From NCBI RefSeq assembly GCF_000359125.1, contig NZ_CAAF010000028.1, forward strand, positions 62,001 through 126,000: DNA of 64,000 nucleotides. The letters run 5' to 3'. A program made the translations under genes and the position numbers. This document shows, piece by piece, positions 47,819-58,548 of this stretch. Position 1 is the first letter of the stretch. Every line of letters begins with the position of its first letter. The stretch is from Mesorhizobium sp. STM 4661 (GTDB lineage Bacteria > Pseudomonadota > Alphaproteobacteria > Rhizobiales > Rhizobiaceae). Below the pieces are notes generated by a model. The model had not been told where the DNA came from. It searched no databases and saw nothing but the letters and a program-made list of their open reading frames with translations.

Positions 47819-49483
47819 ATGGTGGGACTTGCGCGGAGCGTCGCTGCGGCGGCCTTCCTGCTGTGGATGACGACGCTCGGTCTTGCCGCCGATCGGGTCA
47901 TCGTCATTCTCGACGCCTCAGGCTCGATGTGGGCGCAGATCGACGGCAAGCCCAAGCTCGAAATAGCCCGCGAGTCCCTCAGAGCCGCATTGCAGTCCAT
48001 CCCGACCGACAGGGAGATCGGCTTCATGGCCTATGGCCATCGCGAGAAGGCCAGTTGCGAGGACATCGAGTTGATCGTGCCGCCGCAAGCGGGTTCCGCC
48101 GGCGCCATTTCCACCGCTGCCGACAGCCTGAAATTTCTCGGCAAGACGCCGCTGACCGCGGCCGTCAGGCAAGCGGCCGAAGCCTTGAAATATACCGAGG
48201 ACAAGGCCACGGTCGTTCTCATCACCGACGGGCTCGAAACCTGCGGCGGCGATCCTTGCGCGCTTGGCAAGGAACTGAAGGCCGCCGGCGTTGATTTCAC
48301 CGCGGATGTCGTCGGCTTCGGCCTGACCGCCGAGGAGGGCAAGCAGGTCGCCTGCCTCGCCGAAAACACCGGCGGCAAATACATCCAGGCCTCGGACGAG
48401 AAGGCGCTGCAGGACGCGCTGGCCCAAACCGTCGCGGCACCGGCGCCGCCGCCCGAACCCGCGCCTGCACCTGAACCGACGCCGACGCCCGAGCCGGCAA
48501 AGCCGGAATTCAATTTCACTCCGACCGTGGTGCTGGCCGAGGGCGGCGATCCTGTCACCGATGGCAATGCCTGGGAAATCTACAAGGCGATGTTCGATGG
48601 CACGCGCGGCGATTCAGTCGCCACCGAATACGGGCCTTATAAGGGCAATCTCGAACCGGGCGACTACATCGTCGTCGCGCGCATCGGCGAGGCCAGGGCC
48701 GAACAGAATATCAGGATCGAGGCGGGCCAGGTCTACAAGCCCCTCTTCACGCTGAATGCCGGCACGTTGATCATTCATCCGCGTCCAAGCGAAGGAGCCG
48801 ATGTGGCCGATGGCGCGGCTGTCGTGATCGCCTATCCGGGCGCTGATATGCCCGCGACTTATTATGGGGACACGAAAGTCGTGCTGCCGGCCGGCGACGA
48901 GAAAGTGACCGTCACGATCGGGCAGGGCGTAATTACCGAAACGGTCCCGCTCGCTGCCGGCAGGGTTATCGACAAGGACATCGTCGTTGGCGTCGGACAT
49001 GTCGTTGCCAACGCCTATTATACTGCCGGTGGCGACAAGGCCGACGGTACCGGCGTCGGCTTCAAGGTGCTCAAGGCGAAAAAGAAGATCGACGGAACGC
49101 GGGAAGAGGTGACCTATGCCTATGGTCCCGACAGCAAATTCGATCTGCCGCCGGACGACTATGTGATGGCCGCGACGGTCGATCTCGCCGTCGTCGAGCA
49201 GCCGTTCAGCGTCAAGGTCGGCGAGTATCAGGATCTGAAAATCGCCATGAACGCCGGCGTTCTCGCGATCACCGCGCCCGGAACCTCGAAGGTCGAGATT
49301 TTCGAGGCAAAAAAGGACATCGACGGCAACCGCAAATCGCTCGGTTATGCCTATGACCAGAAGTATCAGTCGGCGATATCGGCCGGCGACTACGTCGTCG
49401 TCTCGGAGAAGTCGGACAATAGCCGGAAGGAAGGCACCGTGACGGTCAAGGCAGGTGAGCGGGCCGAGATCACGGTGCAATAG
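47819..49483 (+). CDS. Exported von Willebrand factor A domain protein
   Basis: A 554-residue protein with a signal peptide ([18 protein letters not shown], cleaved near residue 24) and a VWA domain with an intact MIDAS motif DASGSMW from residue 32 and a later TDGLET. A Pro-rich linker (about 204-226) leads to a C-terminal part of repeated beta-rich segments ([56 protein letters not shown]). The repeats suggest three similar carboxypeptidase-regulatory-like modules. Probably periplasmic and metal-binding; role unknown. A terminator follows it. Confidence 0.85.
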   Translation: MVGLARSVAAAAFLLWMTTLGLAADRVIVILDASGSMWAQIDGKPKLEIARESLRAALQSIPTDREIGFMAYGHREKASCEDIELIVPPQAGSAGAISTAADSLKFLGKTPLTAAVRQAAEALKYTEDKATVVLITDGLETCGGDPCALGKELKAAGVDFTADVVGFGLTAEEGKQVACLAENTGGKYIQASDEKALQDALAQTVAAPAPPPEPAPAPEPTPTPEPAKPEFNFTPTVVLAEGGDPVTDGNAWEIYKAMFDGTRGDSVATEYGPYKGNLEPGDYIVVARIGEARAEQNIRIEAGQVYKPLFTLNAGTLIIHPRPSEGADVADGAAVVIAYPGADMPATYYGDTKVVLPAGDEKVTVTIGQGVITETVPLAAGRVIDKDIVVGVGHVVANAYYTAGGDKADGTGVGFKVLKAKKKIDGTREEVTYAYGPDSKFDLPPDDYVMAATVDLAVVEQPFSVKVGEYQDLKIAMNAGVLAITAPGTSKVEIFEAKKDIDGNRKSLGYAYDQKYQSAISAGDYVVVSEKSDNSRKEGTVTVKAGERAEITVQ

Positions 49484-49528
49484 CTATTTTGCAGCCAAGT
49501 TGAATCGCTTGGCGCCGCACAAGAACGG

Positions 49529-49554
49529 AAGGGCGGCCACGAGCCGCCCTTTTC
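49529..49554 (+). terminator. Rho-independent terminator after the VWA gene
   Basis: AAGGGCGGC (49529-49537) pairs with GCCGCCCTT (49543-49551), closing a five-base loop, followed by a short T-run into TTTTC. It ends the VWA transcript and also lies 20 bases after the end of edd, so may serve both converging transcripts. Confidence 0.85.
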
Positions 49555-49573
49555 ATTGGCAGGATGGATGCCG

Positions 49574-51397
49574 TCACGCCGTTCCGAACGCGCTGGCGCC
49601 ATGGTCGGCCCGGCCCACCAATTGCCGGAACCCGGCGAAAAGCTCGCGGCCGAAGCCGAACTCATTGCCGATGAGGTCGGCATCCGCCGTCCGGCGCAGC
49701 GCGAAATCAGCCGCCGGCACCATCACCTCCAGCGTTCCGGCCTCGGCATCCAGCCTGATGATGTCGCCATCATGGATCCGGGCGATCGGTCCGTCCTCGA
49801 CCGCTTCCGGCGTCACATGGATGGCCGCCGGCACCTTGCCGGATGCGCCCGACATGCGCCCGTCGGTCACGAGCGCCACATGCTGGCCGCGATCCTGCAG
49901 GATGCCGAGCACTGTGGTCAGCTTGTGCAGTTCCGGCATGCCGTTGGCTTTCGGCCCCTGGAAGCGGATGACGGCGATGAAGTCGCCGGTCAGCGTACCG
50001 GCCTTGAATGCGTCGTTCAGCCCTTGCTGGCTGTCGAACACCTTGGCCGGCGCCTCGACGATGCGCCGCTCCGGCTTCACGGCGGAAGTCTTGATGACGG
50101 CGTGGCCGAGATTGCCGGAAAGCATTTTCAGCCCGCCTGTCGGCTGGAACGCCTTCTTGAACGGCGCCAGCACCTTCTCGTCGCCGCTTTCGCGGGGAGC
50201 GGCCTCGCGCACCACGCTGCCGTCGGCGCCGAGCCTGGCCTCGACCGCATAAGGCCTCAAGCCTTCGCCCCAAACCGTCTGCACGTCCTCATGCAGGATG
50301 CCTTCGTCGAGCAGTTCGCGGATCAGGAAGCCGAGCCCGCCGGCGGCATGGAAATGGTTCACGTCGGCAAGGCCGTTCGGATAGACCCGGGCCAGCAGCG
50401 GCACGGCTTCCGACAGGTCCGAAATATCCTGCCAGTTAATGGCGATGCCCGCCGCCGCCGCCATGGCGACCAGATGGATGGTGTGATTGGTCGAGCCGCC
50501 GGTGGCATGCAGGCCGACAATGCCGTTGACGATCGAGCGTTCGTCGATCATCCGCCCGGCCGGCGTATAGGCATTGCCGAGTGCGGTGATCGCCAGCGTC
50601 CGCTTCGTCGCTTCGCGGGTCAGCGCGTCCCTCAGCGGTGTGCCGGGGTTAACGAAGGAGGCGCCCGGCATGTGCAGGCCCATGATCTCCATCAGCATCT
50701 GGTTGGAGTTGGCCGTGCCGTAGAAGGTGCAGGTTCCCGGCCCGTGATAGGATTTGGACTCGGCCTCGAGCAGCTCGGCGCGGCCCGCCTTGCCTTCGGC
50801 ATAGAGCTGGCGGACTTTGGCCTTTTCGTCGTTGGGCAGCCCTGTCGTCATCGGCCCGGCCGGGATGAACACCGCCGGTAGGTGGCCAAACGTCAGCGCC
50901 GCGATCACCAGCCCCGGCACGATCTTGTCGCAGACGCCGAGATAGACGGCGGCGTCGAACATGTTGTGCGACAGGCCGATGGCGGCGGCCATGGCGATCA
51001 CGTCGCGCGAGAACAGCGACAGTTCCATGCCGGGCTGGCCCTGCGTGACGCCATCGCACATCGCCGGCACGCCGCCGGCCACCTGGGCGATGCCCCCGGC
51101 CTCGCGCGCCGCATCCTTGATCAGCGCGGGATAGGTCTCGAACGGCTGATGTGCCGACAGCATGTCGTTGTAGGAGGTGATGATGCCGAGGTTCGGCACC
51201 CGGTCGCCGCCCAGCGCCACCTTTTCGGAAGGGCTGCAGACCGCAAAGCCATGCGCGAGATTGCCGCAGGAAAGCACGGCCCGGTTGGCGGTGCGGTTCG
51301 ACGCTTCGGCGATGCGGCCGAGATAGGCCTCGCGGCCTGGTCTGGAGCGTTGGCGGATGCGCTCGGTGATGGCTTCGATATCGCGTCTTGCGGCCAT
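49574..51397 (-). CDS. edd: Phosphogluconate dehydratase
   Basis: A 607-residue IlvD/Edd-family enzyme that dehydrates 6-phosphogluconate to KDPG in the Entner-Doudoroff pathway. Conserved pieces include [40 protein letters not shown] with a cluster Cys, [34 protein letters not shown] and [23 protein letters not shown]. It lies 70 bases after pgl and completes a zwf-pgl-edd operon. Confidence 0.97.
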   Translation of the reverse strand: MAARRDIEAITERIRQRSRPGREAYLGRIAEASNRTANRAVLSCGNLAHGFAVCSPSEKVALGGDRVPNLGIITSYNDMLSAHQPFETYPALIKDAAREAGGIAQVAGGVPAMCDGVTQGQPGMELSLFSRDVIAMAAAIGLSHNMFDAAVYLGVCDKIVPGLVIAALTFGHLPAVFIPAGPMTTGLPNDEKAKVRQLYAEGKAGRAELLEAESKSYHGPGTCTFYGTANSNQMLMEIMGLHMPGASFVNPGTPLRDALTREATKRTLAITALGNAYTPAGRMIDERSIVNGIVGLHATGGSTNHTIHLVAMAAAAGIAINWQDISDLSEAVPLLARVYPNGLADVNHFHAAGGLGFLIRELLDEGILHEDVQTVWGEGLRPYAVEARLGADGSVVREAAPRESGDEKVLAPFKKAFQPTGGLKMLSGNLGHAVIKTSAVKPERRIVEAPAKVFDSQQGLNDAFKAGTLTGDFIAVIRFQGPKANGMPELHKLTTVLGILQDRGQHVALVTDGRMSGASGKVPAAIHVTPEAVEDGPIARIHDGDIIRLDAEAGTLEVMVPAADFALRRTADADLIGNEFGFGRELFAGFRQLVGRADHGASAFGTA

Positions 51398-51467
51398 GGC
51401 GGTCGGTCCTTTCGGGTCCCGGAAAACATCCTCCCACCATCTGCCGGGACCATTGGCGAGTTGAAAA

Positions 51468-52181
51468 TCAGGGTGCCCAGAAAACCTCTACGGCGTTGGG
51501 CGCTGCGTCGATCACGGCACGAATGGGCTTTCTCGCGCCCGGTCCCATGGCGCCGTCAAACGCGCTGCGCTTGTCCTCGCCTTCGATGTGCAGCGCGACG
51601 AAACCGGCAGCGACAATCCGCGCCAGAGACAGCGTCAGTCGCGGCTCGCCGGCGCTTGCCGCGTGGACCGGCAGCACGATCCTTGTCGAGGACGGATCGA
51701 GCAATTTTGCCAGGTCGTCGGCATCGGGAAAAAACGAGGCGGTGTGGCCGTCGGTTCCCATGCCGAGCACGACGACATCGAGCGGCCAGGGCAGCGACCG
51801 CAATGCCGCATCGTCGGACGCCGCGGCGGTCTCGATGCCCGCGGCCTCGTGGTAGAGCGGCACGAAATTTGCGGCTGCCGCCGCGTTCTGCAAGAGGTTG
51901 GCGGCAACCAGGCCGGCGTTGGAGCGTGGCGAGGAGGCCGGCACGAAGCGTTCGTCGACCAGCGTCACCGTCACTTTGTCCCAGGCAATCGGTATTTTCG
52001 AAAGCGCTGCGAAAAATTTAGCCGGCGTCGTGCCGCCTGAAACGGCAAGCAGCCCCGTGCCGCGCTCGGCGATCGCCCTGGTGAGGCGGCCCGCAACATG
52101 ACCGGCAAGTGCGGCCGCCAGTTGGGGGCGGTCGGCGAAGCCGTTCCAGTTGTAGGCGGCGTTCAATTGCTCTCGTGCCAT
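51468..52181 (-). CDS. pgl: 6-phosphogluconolactonase
   Basis: A 237-residue enzyme of the DevB/Pgl type: [37 protein letters not shown] and [18 protein letters not shown] with the catalytic His region. Start ATG at 52181 ([13 protein letters not shown]) is chosen over the longer frame to 52304 because it matches the family N-terminus and overlaps the zwf end by 19 bases. Hydrolyses the lactone made by Zwf. Confidence 0.95.
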   Translation of the reverse strand: MAREQLNAAYNWNGFADRPQLAAALAGHVAGRLTRAIAERGTGLLAVSGGTTPAKFFAALSKIPIAWDKVTVTLVDERFVPASSPRSNAGLVAANLLQNAAAAANFVPLYHEAAGIETAAASDDAALRSLPWPLDVVVLGMGTDGHTASFFPDADDLAKLLDPSSTRIVLPVHAASAGEPRLTLSLARIVAAGFVALHIEGEDKRSAFDGAMGPGARKPIRAVIDAAPNAVEVFWAP

Positions 52182-53632
52182 GTCCGCCCGTCGCGTTCGA
52201 TCAGCGCAATCGAGGCCGAAGGGCCCCATGTGCCCGCGGTATAGCCCTGCGCGTCCTGCCTTGCGCTTTCCCAGGCGTTCTGGATCGGGTCGATCCATTG
52301 CCACGCCGCCTCGACCTCGTCGCGGCGCATGAACAGCGTCTGGTTGCCGCGGATGACATCCATGATCAGCCGCTCATAGGCATCGGGTGCGCGGCCGTCG
52401 AAGGATTGCGCGAAACTCATGTCAAGCGAAATCTGGCGCAGGCGCATGCCGCCCGGACCCGGATCCTTGATCATGATGAACTGCCTGACGCCTTCGTCCG
52501 GCTGCAGCCTGATCACCAGCTGGTTGGCGAAGATCGGTCCGGCGCTGTCGCCGAAGATCGAATGCGGAATCGGCTTGAATTCGATGACGATTTCCGAAAC
52601 GCGGGTCGCCAGCCGCTTGCCCGTCCGGAGGTAGAACGGCACGCCCGCCCAGCGCCAGGTTCCGATCTCGGCCTTGACGGCGACGAAGGTCTCGGTGTTG
52701 CTGTCCTTGCCGAGTTCCTCGACATAGCCCTTCACCGGCCCTCCGGCCGAGGCTCCGGCGCGATACTGGCCGCGCACCGTATGCTTCGGCGCCTCGTTGC
52801 CGTTGACGCGCTTCAGGGCTCTCAGCACTTTCAGCTTTTCGTCGCGCACGGCGTCGGCGTCCATCGACGACGGCGCCTCCATGGCGACGAGGCAGAGAAG
52901 CTGCAGCATATGGTTCTGCACCATGTCGCGCAGCGCGCCGGCCTTGTCGTAATAGGTGACGCGATCCTCCAGGCCGACCGTCTCGGCCACGGTGATCTGC
53001 ACATGGTCGACATTGGCCGAATTCCACAACGGCTCGTAGAGCGCGTTGGCAAAGCGCAGCGCCATCAGGTTCTGCACCGTCTCCTTGCCGAGATAGTGGT
53101 CGATGCGGAAGATCTGGCTCTCGTGGAAATCATCGCCGACCAGATCGTTGAGCTTGCGCGCCGAGGCGAGATCGCGCCCGATCGGCTTCTCCAGCACGAT
53201 GCGCGAATTCGGCGTGATCAGATTGTGTTCCTTCAGCTTGTGCGAGATATCGCCGAACAGCGCCGGCGCCACCGCCAGATAGAAGGCGCGGATGCAGTCG
53301 CTGTCACCGATCGCCTTCTTCAATTTGTCGAAACCGGCGCCGGTGGTGGCGTCGGCCGAGATGTAGGAAAGGCGGGCAAGGAACGTCTTCAACTCCTTTG
53401 CGTCGATGTCGGCCGGCTTCACATGGTCCGAAATCGCCTGTTTGGCGAAAGCCTGGAACTCCGCGTCGGTCATCTTCGAACGCGAGGTACCGATGATCCG
53501 GGTCGGTTCGGAGAACTGATGGTCGCGCTGGCGATGATAGAGCGAAGGCAGCAGCTTGCGTTCAGACAGATCGCCGGTGCCGCCGAAAATGATGAAGTCG
53601 AAAGGGTCGACAGGGATGATCTGGCTGGTCAT
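52163..53632 (-). CDS. zwf: Glucose-6-phosphate 1-dehydrogenase
   Basis: A 489-residue enzyme: NADP-binding FIIFGGTGDLSERKLLPSLY, the active-site signature RIDHYLGKETVQNLMALRFAN, and RTGKRLATRVSEIVIEFK. Makes 6-phosphogluconolactone, feeding pgl and edd. First gene of the operon. The 207 bases between it and the divergent SDR gene must contain its promoter; an A+T-rich stretch TGATATATTCTAATCGATTT lies near 53671-53690. Confidence 0.98.
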   Translation of the reverse strand: MTSQIIPVDPFDFIIFGGTGDLSERKLLPSLYHRQRDHQFSEPTRIIGTSRSKMTDAEFQAFAKQAISDHVKPADIDAKELKTFLARLSYISADATTGAGFDKLKKAIGDSDCIRAFYLAVAPALFGDISHKLKEHNLITPNSRIVLEKPIGRDLASARKLNDLVGDDFHESQIFRIDHYLGKETVQNLMALRFANALYEPLWNSANVDHVQITVAETVGLEDRVTYYDKAGALRDMVQNHMLQLLCLVAMEAPSSMDADAVRDEKLKVLRALKRVNGNEAPKHTVRGQYRAGASAGGPVKGYVEELGKDSNTETFVAVKAEIGTWRWAGVPFYLRTGKRLATRVSEIVIEFKPIPHSIFGDSAGPIFANQLVIRLQPDEGVRQFIMIKDPGPGGMRLRQISLDMSFAQSFDGRAPDAYERLIMDVIRGNQTLFMRRDEVEAAWQWIDPIQNAWESARQDAQGYTAGTWGPSASIALIERDGRTWHESN

Positions 53633-53839
53633 GGTCCGTCCGCTCTGACGCCGGTCGCAAGTACGCGGCTGATATATTCTAATCGATTTAAATTTTCCAG
53701 TGCCATGGTGTCACATCCCAAGGCCAACCGGCCTTCACCGATTGGTCCTAACATGTGCCCTTGACACTGGCGCGACCCGGAGGCTTGTCGCGAGCGATGG
53801 CTCCGGGAGGCCTTCGCAGATGCAGCATAGAGCGGTTCA

Positions 53840-54601
53840 ATGAGTGAGAAAAGCATGCGCCTGGAAAACAAGGTCGCCATCATCACCGGCGCTGCGTCCG
53901 GTTTCGGCGAGGGCATGGCGCGGCGCTTTGCCGAGGAGGGCGCCAGCGTCGTCGTCGCCGACCTCAATGCCAAGGGCGCCGAGCGCGTTGCCGGCGAGAT
54001 CGGCCCCAGCGCGATCTGGACCCAGACGGACGTCTCGCTGCGTTCCGAATTCGACGAGATGGTCTATGCCGCAAAGAGCGCCTTTGGCCGCATCGACATC
54101 ATGGTCAACAATGCCGGCTACACCCATCGCAACGGCGACATGCTCGAGGTTGACGAGACGACCTTCGACCTGATCACGGCCGTCAACATGAAGGCGATCT
54201 ACCATGCAGCACTTGCCGTGGTGCCGATCATGGACCGGCAAGGCGGCGGCGTCATCCTGACCACGGCTTCCTCGGCCGGCATCAGGCCGCGGCCCGGCCT
54301 TACCTGGTACAACGCGTCGAAGGGCTGGGCGATCACCGCGACCAAGTCGATGGCGGTGGAACTCGCGCCGAAGAACATCCGCGTCAACTGCCTCTGCCCG
54401 GTCGCCGGCGAGACCGCCATGCTGGAAAAATTCATGGGCGCCGACACGCCGGAAATGCGCCAGAAATTCCGCGCATCGATCCCGCTCGGCCGGCTTTCGA
54501 CGCCGCTCGACATAGCCAACGCGGCGCTCTGGCTGGCGTCGGACGAGGCGGCTTTCATCACTGGCGTGGCGCTCGAAGTCGATGGCGGACGTTGCATTTG
54601 A
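53840..54601 (+). CDS. SDR family oxidoreductase
   Basis: A 253-residue short-chain dehydrogenase: IITGAASGFGEGMARRF cofactor loop, NNAGYTHRNG, ASSAG with the catalytic Ser, and WYNASKGW with Tyr and Lys. 3-ketoacyl or sugar-alcohol substrates are possible. Divergent from zwf; the Mur-ligase-like gene follows on the same strand after 89 bases. Confidence 0.88.
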   Translation: MSEKSMRLENKVAIITGAASGFGEGMARRFAEEGASVVVADLNAKGAERVAGEIGPSAIWTQTDVSLRSEFDEMVYAAKSAFGRIDIMVNNAGYTHRNGDMLEVDETTFDLITAVNMKAIYHAALAVVPIMDRQGGGVILTTASSAGIRPRPGLTWYNASKGWAITATKSMAVELAPKNIRVNCLCPVAGETAMLEKFMGADTPEMRQKFRASIPLGRLSTPLDIANAALWLASDEAAFITGVALEVDGGRCI

Positions 54602-54690
54602 GGGGTTGGTTCCCGCCATTGGACATCGAATTTGACTGACCATCTGGTGAAAGGCATAAAGCCGTTGCGGGGCTCGGGGCTGGTGGTGCG

Positions 54691-55986
54691 ATGAACGCAA
54701 GATTGCGGAAAATTCGCGAAGACCTGCGGCGTCGTTTCGACGCCTACCGGGCAAAGCGCGCCCGCTCAAAAATCAACGCGACCGTTATCGGCATAACCGG
54801 CAGTTCGGGTAAGTCGACCGTGACCGAACTGCTTGGGCACATTCTGGCCAGTCATGGCTCGGTGCATACCCAGGTCCTCGCCAATACGATGAACTCGCTG
54901 GTCAGGATGCTCTACAAGCGCATCAAGAATCCGGCCGAACTCGACTACGTCATTTTCGAAGCCGGAGCAAGCGGGCCGGATACGCTCAAGCCGATGGCGG
55001 ATATGCTGAAGCCGCATGTGGCCGTTGTCACCATGGTTCGCCTCGAACATTTTACGGCTTTCAGGACCCTGGAGAACGTCGCTCGGGAAAAACGCGCCCT
55101 GGTCGATGCGCTGCAGCCGGGCGGCTTCGCCATCCTCAATGCGGATGATCCCCATGTAATCGGCATGGCTTCCGCCACCACGCATCGTGTCGTCACCTTC
55201 GGTGTGTCGGAACAGGCCGACTATCGCGTGACCAACGTCCACGCCGCCTATCCGGACAGGCTGACGCTGGCCATCCATTGGCGGGACGGCGTGCTGGAAT
55301 TGAAGACGCCGTTTCCGGCCGAACATTTCTGGCTGCCGACGGCAGCGGCGGTTAGTGCGGCGCTTGAACTTGGCGTGCCTCCCGAAAAAGTGGCGGCCAG
55401 GGTGGCGACATTCCGGCCGCTGGCCAACCGCTGCCAGGTGCTCGTCGCCGAGGGCGGCCCGCAATTCATCGTCGACGCCGCCAAGTCGCCCTGGCATTCG
55501 GTCGATCTGGCCTTCGACATGATGGCCAAGGCCACGGCGAAACCAAAGCGCATCGTTCTGGGGCAGATCTCGGACTATGCGGGCTCGACCAGAAAATACC
55601 ACTACGCCTACAGGACCGCGCGTGAAATCGCCGATCAGGTCATTTATGTCGGCGACAATGCGCACCGCTCGGGAGCCGGACAAGAGGATCGTGATACCGG
55701 CCGGTTTCAGGAATTGCGCACGCCGAGGGAGGTCTCCGAGCACATCAAGAAAACGGCCGTCGCCGGCGAACTTGTCCTGCTCAAAAGTTCATCCAGGCTT
55801 CACCTGGAGAGGATCGCGCTTGCCTGGACGCATGATGTCAAATGCTGGGTTCCGGTCTGCGGCAAGCGGGAAGGCTGCGACACGTGCGGCCTGTTCGAGG
55901 TGCCGTTCGAAGAGCAGCGCGACCATGTCAGGCAACGCAGGCATGCCAGACGGTGGCGGCGCTTTCGCCGTCTGCTCGGCGGCTGA
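54691..55986 (+). CDS. Orphan Mur ligase family protein
   Basis: A 431-residue Mur-ligase-fold protein. It has an unusual basic N-terminus with many Arg residues, an ATP loop GITGSSGKSTVTELLG at 34-49, and the central-domain pattern DYVIFEAGASGPDTLKPMADM then LEHFTAFRTLENVAREKRAL, ILNADDP, and FRPLANRCQVL. It lacks the N-terminal UDP-sugar domain of MurC-F. C-terminal cysteines C385, C390, C396 and C399 (CWVPVCGKREGCDTCG) form a possible zinc or iron-sulphur site not found in peptidoglycan ligases. Probably ligates an amino acid to an unknown acid; not in the dcw cluster. Confidence 0.75.
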   Translation: MNARLRKIREDLRRRFDAYRAKRARSKINATVIGITGSSGKSTVTELLGHILASHGSVHTQVLANTMNSLVRMLYKRIKNPAELDYVIFEAGASGPDTLKPMADMLKPHVAVVTMVRLEHFTAFRTLENVAREKRALVDALQPGGFAILNADDPHVIGMASATTHRVVTFGVSEQADYRVTNVHAAYPDRLTLAIHWRDGVLELKTPFPAEHFWLPTAAAVSAALELGVPPEKVAARVATFRPLANRCQVLVAEGGPQFIVDAAKSPWHSVDLAFDMMAKATAKPKRIVLGQISDYAGSTRKYHYAYRTAREIADQVIYVGDNAHRSGAGQEDRDTGRFQELRTPREVSEHIKKTAVAGELVLLKSSSRLHLERIALAWTHDVKCWVPVCGKREGCDTCGLFEVPFEEQRDHVRQRRHARRWRRFRRLLGG

Positions 55987-56076
55987 CAGGAGCCCGCACG
56001 GGAACCGGGCGATCGTTAGGGGCCGACGGTCCTAACCGCAAATGGTGCCTTGATCCGGTCCAGGCCGGCGCGAGCA

Positions 56077-56904
56077 TCAGGCGCCGGTCTTGATGTAGCT
56101 CTTGTAGATCCAGCCGCGCTTGCCGTTATAGACGATCTGGCACCATTGCTTGCAGCCCATCACCTGCACGGAAGTCTTGGCGGGAACGGTGACCATGGCG
56201 GCTGCGTTCTTCTTCGGGCCGGTTCGCATGGTGACGGCCCTTAGGATGCGTCCGGTGCCGGCCGCGGCGACTTTCCGCGACTTGGCTTTGGCTTGATCGC
56301 TGTCGTCCTGCGCTTGTGGTTCCGCAGTTGGAATGGCGGCGGTTTGCGCGCCGTCCGTCGCCGTCTTGCCCGGAGCCGCGACCTTGGCAAGCATCGTTGC
56401 CGCATCGTTCCTTGCCGCCGGGTCGGCGAATGCCGCCGCAACGGCCGGTTTTTCGGCCGCTTGCTCGCTCTGGCCTGCCGTCTGGCCGGACGGGGCGGCG
56501 GCAGCGGATGCGGTCTTTGATCCTGTCCAGCGGGGGTCATTCGGCGCCAGCGCCGGTATTTCGGCCTCCGCCGCGGCCACCGCCGGCGAAACCGCGTCGG
56601 CCTTGCCAGCGGCCCGCGGCAGCGCAGCAGCCGTTGCGGCTGCTGCCGGGATGATCTTCGTTGTTTTCACCGGAATCGTTGGGACGGTCTGCTCGGGGCT
56701 CGCGGCCGCTTGTCTTTCACTGGCCGGCAATGCCAGCCACAGCGCCACCGCGGCCACGCCAAGCAGCGCTGCGGTGCCAAGCGCGGCGATCACCAGATGC
56801 GAGTTCGAGCGGACGCCTTGCCAGAAGGTTGGCCGCATGTCGTAGCCGAACTGCATCGCAAAGCGCCGTCGTTCCGGCACGCCGAAACTGAAGGGCTCTC
56901 TCAC
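56077..56904 (-). CDS. Membrane-anchored SH3b domain protein
   Basis: A 275-residue protein with a short N-terminus and one membrane helix (HLVIAALGTAALLGVAAVALWLALP). A long Ala/Pro/Thr-rich linker follows, and then a C-terminal bacterial SH3 domain with two Cys (VTMRTGPKKNAAAMVTVPAK, VMGCKQWCQIVYNGKRGWIY). GTG at 56904 follows GGAGGTGG and is preferred to the longer frame to 57006. Probably binds the cell wall from the periplasmic side. Confidence 0.75.
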   Translation of the reverse strand: MREPFSFGVPERRRFAMQFGYDMRPTFWQGVRSNSHLVIAALGTAALLGVAAVALWLALPASERQAAASPEQTVPTIPVKTTKIIPAAAATAAALPRAAGKADAVSPAVAAAEAEIPALAPNDPRWTGSKTASAAAAPSGQTAGQSEQAAEKPAVAAAFADPAARNDAATMLAKVAAPGKTATDGAQTAAIPTAEPQAQDDSDQAKAKSRKVAAAGTGRILRAVTMRTGPKKNAAAMVTVPAKTSVQVMGCKQWCQIVYNGKRGWIYKSYIKTGA

Positions 56905-57127
56905 TCTACCACCTCCATTTGTGGGCCGATGTTCTTTCGATCTATGCCGGAAAGCCGGCATTCGATCGGCATCGGTCCCAAAAAACAAGCGCGGGCAAGC
57001 CCGCAAAAGCCCCGCTTAACTGCCCACGGCCTGCATCTTTTAACCGCGATTGTGGCATCACTGCGCCTTTTGCGAGCGATTCTGCACCCTTGTAACGGGT
57101 TCTGCCAAGGGTTTCTGCAATCTGTGG

Positions 57128-58414
57128 TTAGATCCTGTCTCTCAAGGCAAACCAGTTGAGCGCAAGGAAGAGCAGTGGCGTGCGCAAGCGCCGGCCACCG
57201 GGAAAGGGCGGGATTTTCAGGTCCTCGATCAGTTTCAGCCGATTCCGGTTGCCTGCAACGGTCTCGGCATAGAGCTTGCCGAAGAAGTTCGACAGCATCA
57301 CGCCGTGGCCGGAATAGCCGCCGACCGAGATCACATTGGGCATCACTTCGCGCACGAAAGGCTTCCTCGGCACCGTGATGCCGACATAGCCACCCCAGCC
57401 ATGCGTGATCTCGACATCCCTGAGATCGGGATAAAGCTCTGCTATCTGCCGGCGGATGTGGATGTGGATGTCCTTTGGATCGTTGACCGCATAGATCTCG
57501 CGCCCGCCGAACAGCAGCCGGCCATCCCTGGATTTGCGGAAATAGCGCACGACGAAGCGCGAATCGTCGACAGCCTCGCCGCCCGGCAGCACCTTCGAAG
57601 CCTCTCCCAGCGGCACGGTCGCGCCGATGAAAGAGCCGATCGGCATGATGTGAGCGGCGCTCACCGGCTCGAGCGCGCCGCCATAGGCATTGACGCCGAC
57701 CAGGCATTTTTCGGCTGATACCGTGCCTTTCGGCGTCGTGACCTTGACCTTGCCGCCAACGGAGGTGATGCCGGTCGCCGGCGTTTGCTCGAACAGCTGC
57801 GCGCCCGCCTCGGCCGCTACCTTCGCCGTGCCGATCACCAGCTTCAGCGGATGGATGTGGCCGGTGCCGGTATCGCGGGTGCCGCCGAAATAAGCGGTCG
57901 ATCCCAGCCGCTCCGCCGTCTCCCTGGCATCCATGAAGGAGATATGCCGATAGCCGAAGCGGCTCGCCATGATCTCGGCATGCGCCTTGTAGTCGTCGAC
58001 ATAGCGCTTCTTGTGCGCCACCGACATCTGGCCCGGCATATAGTCGATCTCGATCCGGTTGACGGCGGCGAATTCGATGAGGTGCGCCTTGGCCTCCTCC
58101 GCCAGGTCGAACAGCGCCTTGGCGCGGGAAAAGCCGTATTCGGCCTCCAGTTCCTCGGCCCAGGCACGTTGGCCCGTCCCAAGCTGACCGCCATTGCGGC
58201 CGGATGCGCCATCGCCGAAACGATGCGCCTCGATCAGCACGACATTGGCGCCGGCCTTGGCGAGATGGGCTACCGCCGACAGGCCGGTGAAGCCGCCGCC
58301 GACGATGACCACGTCGCATGTCCGGTCGCCGTCGAGCGCCTTGTACTCGGGCCGTGGTCCGGCCGTGTCCTCATACCAGGAGCGGCCGGGGGAGATGGGG
58401 GATTGGTAGGGCAT
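57128..58414 (-). CDS. FAD-dependent oxidoreductase, gamma-glutamylputrescine oxidase-like
   Basis: A 428-residue DAO-family flavoprotein: CDVVIVGGGFTGLSAVAHLAK FAD loop, SGRNGGQLGTGQRAW flavin-contacting segment, GGREIYAVNDPKD and GGYSGHGVMLSNFFGKL near the end. The pattern is that of PuuB/OrdL-type enzymes. A glutamine-synthetase-like gene of the PuuA type lies just upstream, supporting a role in polyamine (putrescine) use. A four-helix gene with repeats separates the two. Confidence 0.88.
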   Translation of the reverse strand: MPYQSPISPGRSWYEDTAGPRPEYKALDGDRTCDVVIVGGGFTGLSAVAHLAKAGANVVLIEAHRFGDGASGRNGGQLGTGQRAWAEELEAEYGFSRAKALFDLAEEAKAHLIEFAAVNRIEIDYMPGQMSVAHKKRYVDDYKAHAEIMASRFGYRHISFMDARETAERLGSTAYFGGTRDTGTGHIHPLKLVIGTAKVAAEAGAQLFEQTPATGITSVGGKVKVTTPKGTVSAEKCLVGVNAYGGALEPVSAAHIMPIGSFIGATVPLGEASKVLPGGEAVDDSRFVVRYFRKSRDGRLLFGGREIYAVNDPKDIHIHIRRQIAELYPDLRDVEITHGWGGYVGITVPRKPFVREVMPNVISVGGYSGHGVMLSNFFGKLYAETVAGNRNRLKLIEDLKIPPFPGGRRLRTPLLFLALNWFALRDRI

Positions 58415-58423
58415 GATGACCGA

Positions 58424-58545
58424 GGGGAGTAGGGCAGTAGGGGAGTAGGGCAGTAGGGGAGTAGGGCAGTAGGGCAGTAGGGCAGTAGGGCAGTAGGGCA
58501 GTAGGGCAGTAGGGCAGTAGGGCAGTAGGGCAGTAGGGCAGTAGG
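58424..58545. repeat. Tandem 8-base array (AGTAGGGC/AGTAGGGG), left of the four-helix gene
   Basis: About fourteen to fifteen head-to-tail copies of an 8-base unit run from GGGGAGTAGGGCAGTA to GCAGTAGG, ending three bases before the stop of the four-helix gene. A shorter inverse array lies on the other side at 58921-58961. Copy number is likely unstable. Confidence 0.9.
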
Positions 58546-58548
58546 TAT

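Noticed and set aside
58424..58545. Repeat array considered as CRISPR
   Set aside because: Units are 8 bases and contiguous with no spacers; no cas genes nearby.
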